A stretch of 64,000 nucleotides of DNA from Sipunculus nudus (taxonomy: Eukaryota; Annelida; Sipuncula; Golfingiida; Sipunculidae), in NCBI GenBank assembly GCA_026874595.1, contig CM049317.1, positions 49,626,401 to 49,690,400 on the forward strand, written 5' to 3'. A program made the position numbers and the translations under genes. A model generated the notes under the pieces. The model saw only the letters and a program-made list of their open reading frames with translations, did not search any database and had not been told where the DNA came from. Every line of letters starts with the position of its first letter. The stretch's first letter is position 1. Positions 44,919 through 56,241 of the stretch are shown here, in pieces.

Positions 44919-46359
44919 TATTAAACAGACTAGATAGACTATAGTTTCGAAAAGGTGGCAAACAGGTAGACTGGTCCAGTCGATGCAATGGTTAAGAGTT
45001 AAATGCTCTCTCAGCTAGTGATATATATATATATATATTTGCATGCATGGAGTAAACATAATAACTAACGCCATGAAAGAGCTTGCAAACAGGTTGTTAA
45101 TCTAAAATTTTAACACGAGTACTCAGTGTTCATTATTTAATATACTGAATACTACTAAAATAATTACATGTACGTACTTCACAGTACGAAAAAAAACTCT
45201 TACAAAAACAATTGTTCTGAAGATATAAAAGGCTAGGTTTTCATCCATTTTATGCGACTGGTTTTGTAAGTAGTTATTACTGACAGCGGACCGAGAATTA
45301 GGCGTCGATTGTGAAAAAAAAACACAAAACACAAAATTACTATATGGTCGTATATAGTTTTACTTCTTGCATATTCAATCGAAGAGGGCTACTTCCTCAA
45401 ACGGAAATGTATTATTTGCATAACGGCGCGTAGCCTTGAAATTAGTTTAAAAAGGTCTGAGATTGCCAAAATTTGGTGGCGCCGTGATTACTTAGTAAAA
45501 AATCTAAAGCATTTTCGTGAAACTAAGTATAGGCCTAAATATTTATCAATAGAGTTTCTCGCCTGAACTCATTCTCAGTAAAGCCGAGCTTAGTCCGTAA
45601 GGTCAGAGGTTAAAAAGCAGCCATCCGGGAGATTCTCACAATTCCCTAACGATATATAGTTTTGTTTTTCAGAGATAAAAATGTGCAAATTTTATTTAGT
45701 GAAAATTTAAGGAATTGGAAGGTTTTGCCCGAAGATTTTATTAAGATCAAATCTTTCCGGATGAAAACAAAAGCTGTAAGAGAAATTTAAGTACTTAGTC
45801 AGGTCTTTATGTTAACTGAGACAGGATAGCTGGTGACTAAAGTCAAGATTGTTAACCCTTTATGGTAAAGACAGAAAGCATAAAAACTGGACAGGAAGCT
45901 CAGTCAACTTGACACAAATATAGTAAGCTGCCATGGTTGGCCATGTTGTGATTGCTTGACAAAAGACCAAATGTTTGTAAGAATATATTACTCTATTATA
46001 TGATAACCATAATGTAAAGAACGTATACACTGTAATTTGTGTATTATTTAATGACACAGGTCAGTAATTTGGCACGTTTAAACCTTACATTTTGTTTTTG
46101 CTTCAGTTTGACAACCTTGATATTATTTACACTCTTGCATGACAGAAGTTGTGTCATTCTCCAGGTCATGGCACTGGAGATGTTAATTCCATGCTTAATA
46201 GTTATAGTGACTTGATTTTTTTTCAACCAAGCTTTACTTTCCTTACAGAAATACTGAGTACACAGTATATTTCTGTTAATACCATGATGATTCATGAAGC
46301 CATTTTTTAATGAATGTCCATAGTGTTATCCGTATTATTGTACATGCTTATGCATTGGC
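44346..46359. other. No gene seen; (AT)n/(GA)n and a short dispersed repeat
   Basis: (AT)n at 44850-44891 runs straight into (GA)n at 44892-44919, and there is another AT run at 45020-45041. A copy of a short dispersed motif ('agactggtccagtcgatgca' then 'atggttaag') lies at 44967-44996. Nothing coding is recognised. Confidence 0.55.
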
Positions 46360-46720
46360 ACTCCTGTGAGTTTCGGGGGGGGGGGGGGGGGGAAGGGGGG
46401 GGGGGGTGCCAATAAAGGGGGTGGATGTGGGTGATATATATCACCCGCTTTTTGCCCCCCCCCCACTTATCAGATTATGATGCTACAGTGATTATTAGAT
46501 GGGAGTTTCGGGGAGGGGGGTTCAATAAAGTAGCTGGGTGTGGAGGATATATATCACCCACTTTTTGGCAAGATGGATGGTCAATGTAATCACACCCCCC
46601 CCCACCCCACTATTCAGATAATAAAATTATATAATGCAAATAATATATATTGATAGAATTACATCTTTGGTTCCAGTTAGGAGTTTACTATTTGAAATAT
46701 AATAACTAAACTTGGTTTAG
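46360..46720. repeat. Poly-G/C dispersed repeat, copy 1
   Basis: G runs (46375-46405) and C runs (46456-46466; 46594-46603) surround duplicated 'ggatatatatcacccacttt' blocks. The element continues with 'gatggatggtcaatgtaat', 'ttcagataataaaatt' and 'ggagtttactatttgaaata'. Related copies are at 48850-49165, 49262-49500 and 54775-54936 plus 55795-55880. Non-coding. Confidence 0.65.
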
Positions 46721-47018
46721 AATTAACTTATACCGGAAACATTATACCTTACTTTCTGAAACCTTACACTTAATTGTAATATGTTTGAGTTTATATATTT
46801 GAAACGTTTCACACGTAAAGACGCTAAAAAGGTATATATATATGTACGTGTGAGTGTGTGTGTCTGCGAGTCAGCCCCCCCCCCCCCCCCCCCCCCAATC
46901 CTGGACGATAGATTGATGCCACTGACGAGTTTTCTTTGTTTCAATGAATCATCTTGATGTGAAAGAATCGTATTATGACCGTTTAAGCAGGTTGAGGACT
47001 TTAGGAGGGGGAGGAGGG

Positions 47019-47153
47019 ATGGCACCATGGCCGCGGTGGAAAAGTGTGCCGGGACTGCTTATCATTATTTTATTTATTTCTATCGCCTGCAGAAGTAGAG
47101 CGGAACCGGTGACGCATATTTGGGCTTTTTTTTCAATCTCTATGTTTACTTAA
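47019..47153 (+). CDS. Candidate signal-peptide ORF
   Basis: The ATG at 47019 opens 44 codons. MAPWPRWKSV is a basic n-region and PGLLIIILFISIA a hydrophobic core, followed by CRSRAEP, resembling a secretory signal. A possible weak donor (ccg|gtgacg) follows the RAEP codons. No TATA box or upstream acceptor is evident, and the sequence just upstream is G-rich low complexity. It could be a first coding exon or chance. No family is recognised. Confidence 0.2.
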   Translation: MAPWPRWKSVPGLLIIILFISIACRSRAEPVTHIWAFFSISMFT

Positions 47154-47293
47154 AAAAGGGGGGCCGGGTTGTGGATAAATCTGCCCTTGAAAATTGCTTT
47201 ATATTTCAGTAAAGAATAATACTCTCGCTTGTCCTCCTAAGATACATTTACCATTCCTTTCAAGTTCCTGTCACCTTATGCAAACTCAGTAAA

Positions 47294-47320
47294 TTTATAT
47301 ATAAATATATTTATATATAT

Positions 47321-47390
<70 letters not shown>
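47294..47390. repeat. Long (AT)n microsatellite
   Basis: About 97 bp of almost pure AT/TA with a few AAAT interruptions; no other content. Confidence 0.95.
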
Positions 47391-47393
<3 letters not shown>

Positions 47394-48849
47394 TTTAGTC
47401 GTAACGTTACCCGAAAGATACCTTCCCCTCAGGCCTTTCATAGATGTTATATTGTTATGGTAAAAATCATGGAGATAGAATTAGATTGTAATTCTGTCTC
47501 CGTGGTTAATACAACTTGCATATGCTTTAAACACTGTGATCCATTGCGAATGGAGCATAATACAAGGCGCTTAAGGTCTGGTATTGTGCGTGTACAACAG
47601 TCATTCTTTGTAAGGTCTTTTTAACACTGTTGTGTTTTTTTTCCAGTAAGTTTTGGTTTAAACGAAGTAGTATTACAAGAGCCAGTTCAAGCAGCAAAAC
47701 AGTCTGACTTATTAAACGAACCGATGAGTAATACAAGCTAGGGTAGTCATGAAGTGATTTAAACTGGGCCTAAAACCATGAAGCCTAAGTAGAATGTCTG
47801 CCGTGTGGTATCGGGTAGATTTGCAGAAAACACGACCTATCACAGGGCAGGATAGCTTTTAAAGGGGTGGTGGTAGGGATGGTGGCGGATACTGATAAAT
47901 AAAAAGTCCAGAAAAAAATATTTAAAACTTTTCCTACAAGTCCAATAACAGGGTATTATGAAATTTAGGTATAAATAAATATGTTTTAATATCTGTGGCG
48001 TTTTGCAGGGAAAAATGTTAAGGTTTTTAAGGGGGAAATATCAAATTCCACATATCCCCCCCCCCCAACACACACACCGCCGAACCCACCACTCCTTAAC
48101 TCAGGGATCCAACCCTGCTTGTCGAATCTAAATCGCCCAGAACCCTAAAGATAAAGATACACTGACAATCAAATTTTCGTCTCTCAGTTTTCACTGTTGC
48201 ATAAACGATTTTTTTTTCGGATTAGGTGTATTCGGATCAATGACGTTCTTCTGACTGTGTGTACAACATGTCCTGGTTAGGTAAATACATGTCATACTTT
48301 ACTTCCCTGCAGGGACAACATCGCTTTTCTAAGGTTGTTACTTTTCTCCTCTAGTGAAGGTGATTCTGTATTTAGCACGATCCATGATAGATGGCTCGAA
48401 AGAAATGCACAGTCGGAGGCATATGGATCGATCGAAGATGTTAATTCAATCGAGCGCTCAAGCTGGTGTGACTAATAGTCCCTGCCCCCGGGAGCGGAGA
48501 GATTTAGACTAAACCTGAGTAGCCATTATAACCTACAGTTATAAGTTAAGTAAACGTGACTGAGTCAAGAAAATATGTACATCCAAAGGAACCCTACCAC
48601 ACTATGACCAGTGTGATTTAAGTAAATGGTATGCAAAACAGGCAATTTCTTCAGTTATTTAAGTGTTGCCTAATAGCGACAGTAATAAATGCATACCAAC
48701 TGGGCCAGTCTACGCAACTTATACGCACTCGGTCTGAAACACAAAGGGAAATGGGTAATTTACTTATCATAGAATCATCTTATTTCCTGCTCATTGGCTG
48801 TATAATAACCATGCTAAACAAAACACTAGGCATAGTTTATATGAACATC
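47391..48849. other. No gene seen
   Basis: Unique-looking DNA with a C run at about 48057-48067 and a copy of the 'aactgggccagtctac' motif at 48698-48713. Open frames are short and lack motifs. Confidence 0.45.
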
Positions 48850-49165
48850 TGAGATGCATGTATGGTGATGGGGTATACACTCCCCACATACACATACTTT
48901 TTAGCAGGGGGGATGGTCTATGTGATAACCCCCCCCCCCCCACTCACACACGTATTCTTTAGCAAAGAGGGGGGGGGGGATGGTCAATGTGATAAACCCC
49001 TGATATTCATAAATATTTATATTTATATATGGGAAATAAAATATATTGATTATTAGAATTAAAGATTTTGGTCCCGTTTCAGAATTAACTTTGAAATATT
49101 ATAGAACTTAACCTGGTTTCAGATTAACATATACTGAAAACTACAAACACAAATAAATTAGGTAC
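48850..49165. repeat. Poly-G/C dispersed repeat, copy 2
   Basis: Two tandem half-units with 'ggatggtctatgtgataac' / 'gatggtcaatgtgataaac' each sit next to a G or C homopolymer (C13 at about 48930-48942; G9 near 48971). It ends with 'aactttgaaatattatagaa', 'cttaacctggtttcaga' and 'tatactgaaaac', the family's 3' part. Confidence 0.65.
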
Positions 49166-49261
49166 ACACACACATATGTAGGTATATATATACTGCCCTG
49201 CAAAGCAAAAAGCAGTTAGTGTCTATCCGTCTGTCCGTCCATTAACAAGAAACCAGGGTCG

Positions 49262-49500
49262 TCTATATAGGGGGGGGGAGGGGTAAAAATCCCGAACGTT
49301 CTGGCATATGGGGAGGATGGTCAATGTAATCACCACCCCCTCCTCTTCCCCCACTATTCAGAGAAAAATATTTATATATTGCAAATGAAATACATTCATA
49401 AATTGAATTACAGACTTTAGTTCCATTAATGAGTTTACTATGAAAAATTATATCTAAACATGTTTTAGAACTTATACTTGAATAATAATATAAAGTTTGA
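49262..49500. repeat. Poly-G/C dispersed repeat, copy 3
   Basis: It contains 'gggaggatggtcaatgtaat', 'ctattcagagaaaaata' and 'gagtttactatgaaaaat', in the same order as the other copies. Non-coding. It ends next to the palindromic hairpin at 49522. Confidence 0.65.
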
Positions 49501-49521
49501 AATGCCGTGCTAGTCTGTTAC

Positions 49522-49648
49522 TTCCAAAAAGTAATGTTAATGGTTGAGACCTTTATAAAAGACTAGCTTTGTGTAGGTTCTTGTACTGAGAACCTTTACA
49601 AAGCAAGTCTTTTAAAAAGGTGTCAACCATTTACATTACTTTTTGGAA
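49522..49648. repeat. Near-perfect 60-bp hairpin with 7-nt loop
   Basis: Left arm 49522-49581 ('ttccaaaaagtaatgttaat...') and right arm 49589-49648 are inverse copies with about five mismatches. The loop is tgtactg. It could be a snap-back MITE or a hairpin RNA precursor. No target duplication is clear, and an (AT)n run follows at about 49661-49694. Confidence 0.75.
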
Positions 49649-49657
49649 TAATAACTT

Positions 49658-49695
<38 letters not shown>

Positions 49696-49699
49696 CTGC

Positions 49700-51953
49700 A
49701 AAGGGGATGAATAGTCGGCCAGAGAGCCGTACTTTAGTTATATAAATTGCCGCGATGTGGGAGTACATGTTCTAAGCTTTGCGAACACAGCAAAGTTTGA
49801 TGACTCTGTTAGTGGGAGGGATTATGTTTGAACCATTACATCGACTGGGCCAGTCTAATTCCATTTAAAATCTCACTATATCGGTGAATTTAATTTGATT
49901 CTGTAATTGAACCACTTCTTACATGCTAATCATCCCGAAATAGAAAAATAAAATAAGTCTTTTTTCCGTCTAGAATTGTCTATTTATGTTTCCATTAGCA
50001 TTCACATTATTCTGGAATTTAGAAAACAGAAATTGGCCTGTACAGCCACAGTTTCGTTGTGCAAATAGTGTAGACGAATAATAATGTGTTTAAGACTGAA
50101 AGATAAGGTTAATAATAAAGATAGAAAGTAGTTGAATGAAATATGAACCAATGACTGCATTCAAGAAGCAAAGATAGTGTCATTTTTTTATTAATGTTAA
50201 CTATCATGTCCACTTAACCGTACTTTATATTGGATACAGTTTCTTCCACGCCGTTGTTAATCGTAAAGATCATTAAACAATACATAAACTTGATCCCATT
50301 TGGAATTTCCAGGAAATAAATTACTACAACCTGTCTACCTGTCACATTTCAAATTCCATTGTCATATGGTCTCACTTTATACACTTATAGCAGTCCAATT
50401 TCTGAGCTTCTCAAGTATTAAAACTTGTGTCTTTGCTCCATAGCAAAAAATAGGTCCAAGCTATTTATGGTCAGGTCTGCTGACTATTTTGTGTGAAAAG
50501 CCTAGAACTTCTTGATTTCTGAAAGCTACTAAGTGTGCTCTAGATAAATGAATGTCATATTCAAAAATACAAGAAAAATGAATGACAACATTACAAGTCT
50601 TTAGCAGCACCTAGAGTTTCTCAGTGATCAATGTGTAGATCAAGTTTCATGAAAATACATATATAGCTCTTCCCGAAATATCTGACCCTGTATAAATTTG
50701 CTACATTGTACTTATATATAAACGGAAAAAAGTAGTTTCCCACATAACTGAAAGCGTGCATGCATGATAGTTACTTTTTAACCCGAAACCCCAAGACAGT
50801 TTACTAGCATGTACAGTTTGGATATACAATGTGCTACCGATTCCATTTTGCCATTTGTGCCCAACAGATAAACAGACCTATGATTTAAACATGTGATTCT
50901 TAAAATTACAAGTTAAAGCCTGTGCTTTCTTACCAGAGGACCTGTTAGGGCTCTGTTTGTCAAGTTAGACGTTCAAAAGGACCGAGGATTTTATTTGCAT
51001 CTTTCTGAACATACACCGGGGGCTGTTACATGTCACAGCCAATTAGCAGCACAACAGTACAACACGCTTTTTTATTTGATGTGGTCTTTTATTTGGCTTT
51101 TTTTACGCGAAGGATCCTTCACTTCTAAGGTGCATATCTGCACACGGAGAATATAGGTAATAGCTCCCTAATCCTGGATTTTCCACATTGGACCTACCAG
51201 GTCGTGTCAGCATGTTGACTTTCTGGCTTAATATATTTTTTTTTCATGGAAATCGCTGGATGGTCAGTTCAGATGATTTGCATTAAGCCGAACTAAAAGT
51301 CGCAACTTGTAGCCTATAGGCTTCATCCATCGATAAAGCGGGAACGCAGAGGGAGCAAAATTTGACCTCTTATTATATAAGAGTACTATTAGGCATCAAG
51401 GGACATTATTTTTTTTTTAATTCCTCGATTGCCTTCTTATCATGTTAACATAAATGTATTTAACCTTCTCTTCACTTTGGTTAAGAATTAGACAGGTCAG
51501 CATTACAAAAGAAAGCTTGGACCTTCGACATCCCGGTCTCATTGATATGAACATTCTTGGTCCTATGACAGCGAAATCTCGGGACCCCGCTGTAGCAGGT
51601 TGATTTAAGGATCTACAAAACGAGTGCAGTATATAGCTATTGTGTTAGACTGGTCCGGTCGATGCAGTAGTCAAGATTTAATTCCTCCTGCTGACATCCA
51701 TCAAACACGCTCACGCTGTTGTGCAATGCTAAGAACAGGAATTGCCACATCGCGGCAACTTATGTTTCGCAAATGTAAATGTTTAAGCCCTGGCAGAGCT
51801 AGCAGTAATGGAAACCCACCAAAAACTGCAGACTTAGATAAAAAAGATATGAAAAATTTCATATATATATATTATTACGGAACCTAATATTAACAGATCA
51901 CGTTTGCGTGACGAACATAAACTTTGTCATGGAGATAAAAAAAAAACAGATTC
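49700..51953. other. No gene seen; short dispersed motifs
   Basis: 49715-49775 shares 'ggccagagagccgta' and 'ttatataaattgccgc' with 33.2 and 52.6 kb. The 'gactggg(c/t)ccagtc' palindromic motif occurs at 49828-49857 and 51646-51678. The remainder is ordinary AT-rich sequence. Confidence 0.45.
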
Positions 51954-52572
51954 TGTAACACTAGGCAGCGTGAAATGTCAATGGGAATAAATAAAGAAGT
52001 CAGGGTTTTTTGTTAACAAATAACTATAATTTATTCTTAAAACAACCCTAACATTACAATACACTAATTCAATACAATTACACAGTAAAACAACAGTACA
52101 ACAGCAAATCTATATAATCACACTGCATAATAAATAAAGTGCACAGTACCTGGATACCACCACTGTCACAGCGACAAGTCCTTTAAAACCGGATAAAGAG
52201 TTCACACAAATCTTCTCAGAGAATAACAGTCCATTGTAATCACAAAATTATTCAACTGTTATCCAAAGTAAAATCCTGGCAGTGATCCGAAAGGCAAACT
52301 GAAGACTGTATAAAATCCGTCACAAGAAAAGCTGTAACTGCCGTAATTATAGGGAAAGGTCGACTCTTCTGTGTCCGCTAGAATATTCTCTCACCTCTCT
52401 CCCGGCTCTAAAACACAGCCCCTATTTATAACTGTTCATCCGAAACCTCTGGAAAATTCCCTCTCGCCGTATTTAATTAATCAATACAGATTTAATCCAT
52501 ATTCCGCATTCCGTACAGAAAGAATATTAATTTTAGGCATTATTATTGCTGACGGCAATTTTGGAGGCAACA
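51954..52572 (-). mobile_element. Candidate solo LTR
   Basis: Read on the minus strand, the segment begins TGTTGCC and ends GTGTTACA, i.e. TG...CA-type termini. It carries TATAAATA (complement of 52423-52430), and an AATAAA about 390 bp downstream (complement of 52030-52035). This is the U3-R-U5 order of an LTR. No 5-bp target duplication is visible, and no internal retrotransposon sequence adjoins. The right edge coincides with a 152-bp direct repeat, which blurs that boundary. Confidence 0.4.
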
Positions 52573-52763
52573 ATTAAGTCTTAACCATTCCATGGACTGG
52601 GCCAGTCTACATGAATTAAAGAGGGCCAGAGTGGTAAAAGTATAATTTGCCGCAAGGTGGCAGTACCGACAATAAGCATTACAAGACCGTGAGAGAACGT
52701 TTGATTTCTCTGTCAAAGGCAACAATCAAGTCTTAACCATTTAATGGACTGGGCCAGTCCAGT
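52566..52763. repeat. 152-bp spaced direct repeat with palindromic motif
   Basis: 'ggcaacaattaagtcttaac' (52566) recurs as 'ggcaacaatcaagtcttaac' (52718), each followed by 'catt..atggactgggccag'. The interval holds 'gtataatttgccgcaaggtg'. It belongs to a short dispersed family, with pieces at 33.2, 44.97, 48.7, 49.75-49.86 and 51.65 kb. Confidence 0.65.
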
Positions 52764-54592
52764 CAGTTTTCTAAATGGTCCATGTTTGTATTAATTTGGT
52801 AATTACATCTTAAACTTCATGTAAGTATGGAAAGGTATACTCTTTGCCTCTCAGTATTCAAAATTTGTTTCCTGCTTCATATCATGCCCGCTTATGGTTC
52901 TGATGAAAATAAAAAAAAAACAGTAACGGAGTTCTGTAGTTTTATTATGATATTAAGTAGGCTATATAAGGGTATAAATGTTGTTAATTTGGCACATCTG
53001 ATTCTGTAAATATATGATGATTATCGCAGTATGCTAAAACAGCATTGTCCAATCGCAAATACCAATATATCAATTATATCGCCCACTCCTAATAAACAGA
53101 AACACAAATGTGCTGGTAGTTATATTACTATCTGAATGGTAAATATATGTGGGATTCACTTTTACAGGAGGCAAAGGAATTGATAATAGCTGACCAGACA
53201 CTGCAGTGCGGTAAGGGGACATACGCTTTTGTACAAGTGCAATCGATTCCGTTTATTTAACTGTATCGATTTGTTTTTATATTTTATTCGAAGTCAGAAT
53301 CTATATTTTGCTGGCCTCATGTGGCCTCTGACCTTATTGACCTTTGGCACCGTTACATGCAGCCAGACAGTTACACTGTGCAGAATAGTATCACACAATC
53401 GTTTTGAGTAGAAACAATTTCCGGTGGGAGGATGCCAGACTATTTCCAAAAACATCTTTTTTTTAAATATGACTAACGAAATGTGTGGTAAATATTTTAT
53501 GTTTAAAGTAAAAAAAAGAAAACAATTCGTGTTATATGAATTATTTTTAAAGGAATATTGCTAATACTCATGACCTTTGGCACATTCCAGTGATCGTTAA
53601 ACTGTCAGCCACTTGCAGAAGCATCCTTTTTTATATAAAAAAATACGAACAGGTAAATGTCCTGTAATTTTCTATTCCTTAATTTGAAACAAATAAAATG
53701 TGACATGAAAAATAAAAACCTGTTCCGACGACCTTTGAAATATTTAGGTGATCGATGACTTGTCAACAATTATATCTTTTTTATAAAACACAAACATAAA
53801 TATATATTTCATAAACAGTGCCAATAGTATAAATGAATCTGTATAAACTAATGAATTAAAACGTCATTAAAAGAAGAAACGTCCCAACATAGATAATTGA
53901 GAATGCTCTGAATAACATGGAAAAAACACGCAATTCATCCGATAGCAATTCATAATATCATAACGACGGTTAAAAACGTTTATTTTGATAGCTCGTGATG
54001 TTATCAGTATGCAAGAAAGATTACCATAAAGCGGAATCGACTGCATGCGATATCCAATTAAGCAGCACGGAGTGTAATGGGCTTGTTGCAAAATGAAAAC
54101 ATTTGTAACAGAAAAGGCGAAATATCGGGAGGTTTTTACAGTAAGATATGTTCAAATCCATCCGACAGCTTTCACTTTTGTACACAAGGCATTTCAGGCG
54201 TATGTGATACACAAGCGACAATCCAAAGATCAGCGAGCACTTGGACCTCGAAGGTTCAGTTTAAACAAATGTATTATAAGTGATGGGCGATAGTCATGTA
54301 TGTTACCAGTTTACAATATACCCATACGTAAAACCAGCTCTATATAGAACGCAGACAATCATATGAGCTACCGAAAGTTTTTATAAGATCTCGTATTAAG
54401 ACCGTAATTATTCTTTGAAGTGACTCGCAGTGATAAATGCCGAGGACAACCTTGTTACAAATGCTCGCTTCAGGCAGCCTGCTTGAACTTGCTTGAATAC
54501 ACGACTTGGGCGCGCGACCCGGATGTTGTCTCTCAACACGGAAATTCCTGAGTGAGAAACACCAACATAATTAACAGTGAACAGCACATAGG

Positions 54593-54600
54593 TATAAAAG
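54593..54600 (+). promoter_or_regulatory. TATA box of copy B
   Basis: TATAAAAG lies about 130 bp upstream of the conserved GTAAGG donor, inside the most conserved part of segment B. A start site around 54623-54630 is inferred. The equivalent site in copy A is mutated. Confidence 0.5.
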
Positions 54601-54624
54601 CCCAGGCTTGTGAATCGGATAAGC

Positions 54625-54726
54625 TTAGATTAAACCTTCATCCAGCGTATAAATTCATTATTCTGGAAAACAACACTCTTGTCACTCGGAAGCCTCTCAG
54701 TTCCGTTACGGCTGAGTTTCCGAAAG
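54625..54726 (+). other. Putative non-coding first exon, copy B
   Basis: The region from the predicted start downstream of the TATA box to 'ccgaaag|gtaagg' (donor at 54727). It is conserved with 39150-39265, including the donor, although neither copy shares an open frame. The next plausible plus-strand exon is at 61307 (acceptor, in-exon ATG, signal peptide), so this may be its 5' UTR exon. The exact start is inferred, and the link between the exons is not proven. Confidence 0.4.
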
Positions 54727-54774
54727 GTAAGGAAAACCAAAATTGAAACAATTTATAATTAACATGGAATAAAG

Positions 54775-54936
54775 GTTGACGGGGCGTCAATACAGAGAAA
54801 AGGGGGTATATTTCCCCCTAAACTGGGGAGGGGGGTATACTTAGTACTCCCGAACTTTTACCAAGGGTGGATGGTCAATGTAATCACCCCCCCCCCGATA
54901 TTCAGAGAAAAATATGATTATATTGGAAATAAAATA
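54775..54936. repeat. Poly-G/C dispersed repeat, copy 4 (left part)
   Basis: 'gggtggatggtcaatgtaat', a C8 run, then 'gatattcagagaaaaatatg' and 'ggaaataaaatac'. The family sequence resumes after the Tigger remnant at 55795-55880 ('gagttttactatgaaatatt', 'catatactggaaac'), so the transposon inserted into this repeat. Confidence 0.65.
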
Positions 54937-55794
54937 CAGTCTCACCACTTTCATTCACCAACCTTTGGGACCGTTGGATTTTTGGCGGTAAGCGAGGGTG
55001 GCGGTTGATTAGGGAGTCAAAATTGGATGGGCAGGGTAGCTAAAATTGGGCCATGCATTTCTCAGGCTGGTCGTTAACTAGTAATATATAAAAACAAAAT
55101 TTTAAATTGTTTACATTTATATCAATCACATAGAAAGAAATAAATGACAAATACCCATAGAAAAATTCAGTGTGCACAATTTACTTGCAAAAATATACAT
55201 GCATAACATAACCGGTCAAAATATAAAATATTCCATGTTCTTCCTTGTGGCGTTTTACCTCGTCCGAGTCTGCCACCTAAGAATTAAATAATGGAGCATT
55301 GTTTGCCAGCTTGTGACAGAATTGAAGAGCCGTTATTCTTTGGTCCATTCTGTAAAATGCGACAATATCGGACTGTTCGCTGTATATGGAGCTCCAAAAA
55401 TATCGTAAGACGGTCTTAATAGCCTGACGGACTTCGGCGGATGCGGGCCGAGGTGGGAGAACTATTTCCTCAGGTTCAGAGGTCGGACTGTATCATCGTT
55501 GCCTGTCACTGTTTCCACGATACCTTGATCGCTTGAAGGTTGTGCTGTTCCTATATTCTGATCGGCATTGACCAGTTGGGGGACAAGCGTGGCCAGTCCG
55601 GTAGCAATATGTTACTCATTGTAAAAGTGGAAGGAAACTATTTGCTTCTGGACCGTCTTGCCGATCTGTTTCATTTGGCTAGTTACCCCTGGGTACATCT
55701 GTGTGTTTCCAACAATTGCCGATTGTGGCGCTACTGCCTAATCCCAGGCACGCTTCGTCCAGCGAACTACGTCACTATGGACAATCCCTCTATA
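54937..55794 (-). mobile_element. Pogo/Tigger-like transposon remnant, transposase C-terminus
   Basis: The left border is TA|CAGTCTCACCACTTTCA, the kind of CAGT-type end seen in Tigger elements. On the minus strand, 55770-55270 encodes broken frames: an AWD.AVAPQ...NTQMYPG phrase, then PRPASAEVRQAIKTVL, RYFWSSIYSEQSDIVAFYRM and DQRITALQFC. These resemble the C-terminal part of DDE pogo/Tigger transposases after the catalytic domain. At least two frameshifts or stops are present, and the catalytic core and the other TIR are missing, so the copy is 5'-truncated. The assignment rests on motif resemblance. Confidence 0.5.
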
Positions 55795-55880
55795 TCAATA
55801 ATTTGAAATATAGACATTTCTGAGTTTTACTATGAAATATTATATATCTAAAATCAACATATACTGGAAACATAATGTAT

Positions 55881-56241
55881 GCCTTAATTTTTTTAACCGT
55901 GCAATAAATTGTTATCTATTTGCAAAGTCTCAAACATAAATAATATATATATATATATATTATGATATATAGGTTTTTTTTACAATCCGATGTGAAAAAC
56001 AATATTTTAATCAGTTCTATATTTAAACATGGGTCATGTAGACAAAAATAATATTTGTTTATCATAATTTGGAAGCAAACAGAAAAAGAAGAAAACTACA
56101 AGACCCTTCGACGAATACCCACACTTGTAATGTATATACCTTGGACCTGTGACGTAGCAATGGTTACTCCAGTCCACCTGCTTGCTGACCGTAACAAAAA
56201 CATGAATATTTATTTCCTTGTTATGTTCTTATAAAAATGCA
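55881..56241. other. No gene seen
   Basis: AT-rich with an (AT)n run at about 55939-55961; nothing recognised. Confidence 0.5.

Larger units (their letters stand above)
52780..54730 (+). repeat. Duplicated segment B (5' gene region)
   Basis: 52795-52990 matches 34800-34990. 53105-53235 matches 57595-57740 ('aggcaaaggaattgataata', 'cagacactgcagt'). 54075-54300 matches 57737-57920 ('gggcttgttgcaaaatgaaa', 'gtgatacacaagcgacaatc'). 54190-54726 matches 38715-39265. Relative to segment C, an extra 0.8 kb (53240-54070) interrupts it. The matched parts contain no conserved reading frame, which points to duplicated promoter/5' flank. Confidence 0.65.

Noticed and set aside
54552-54746. 64-codon frame across the exon-1 block of copy B
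   Set aside because: The equivalent frame in copy A has stops, while nucleotide landmarks and the splice donor are conserved, so an untranslated exon fits better.
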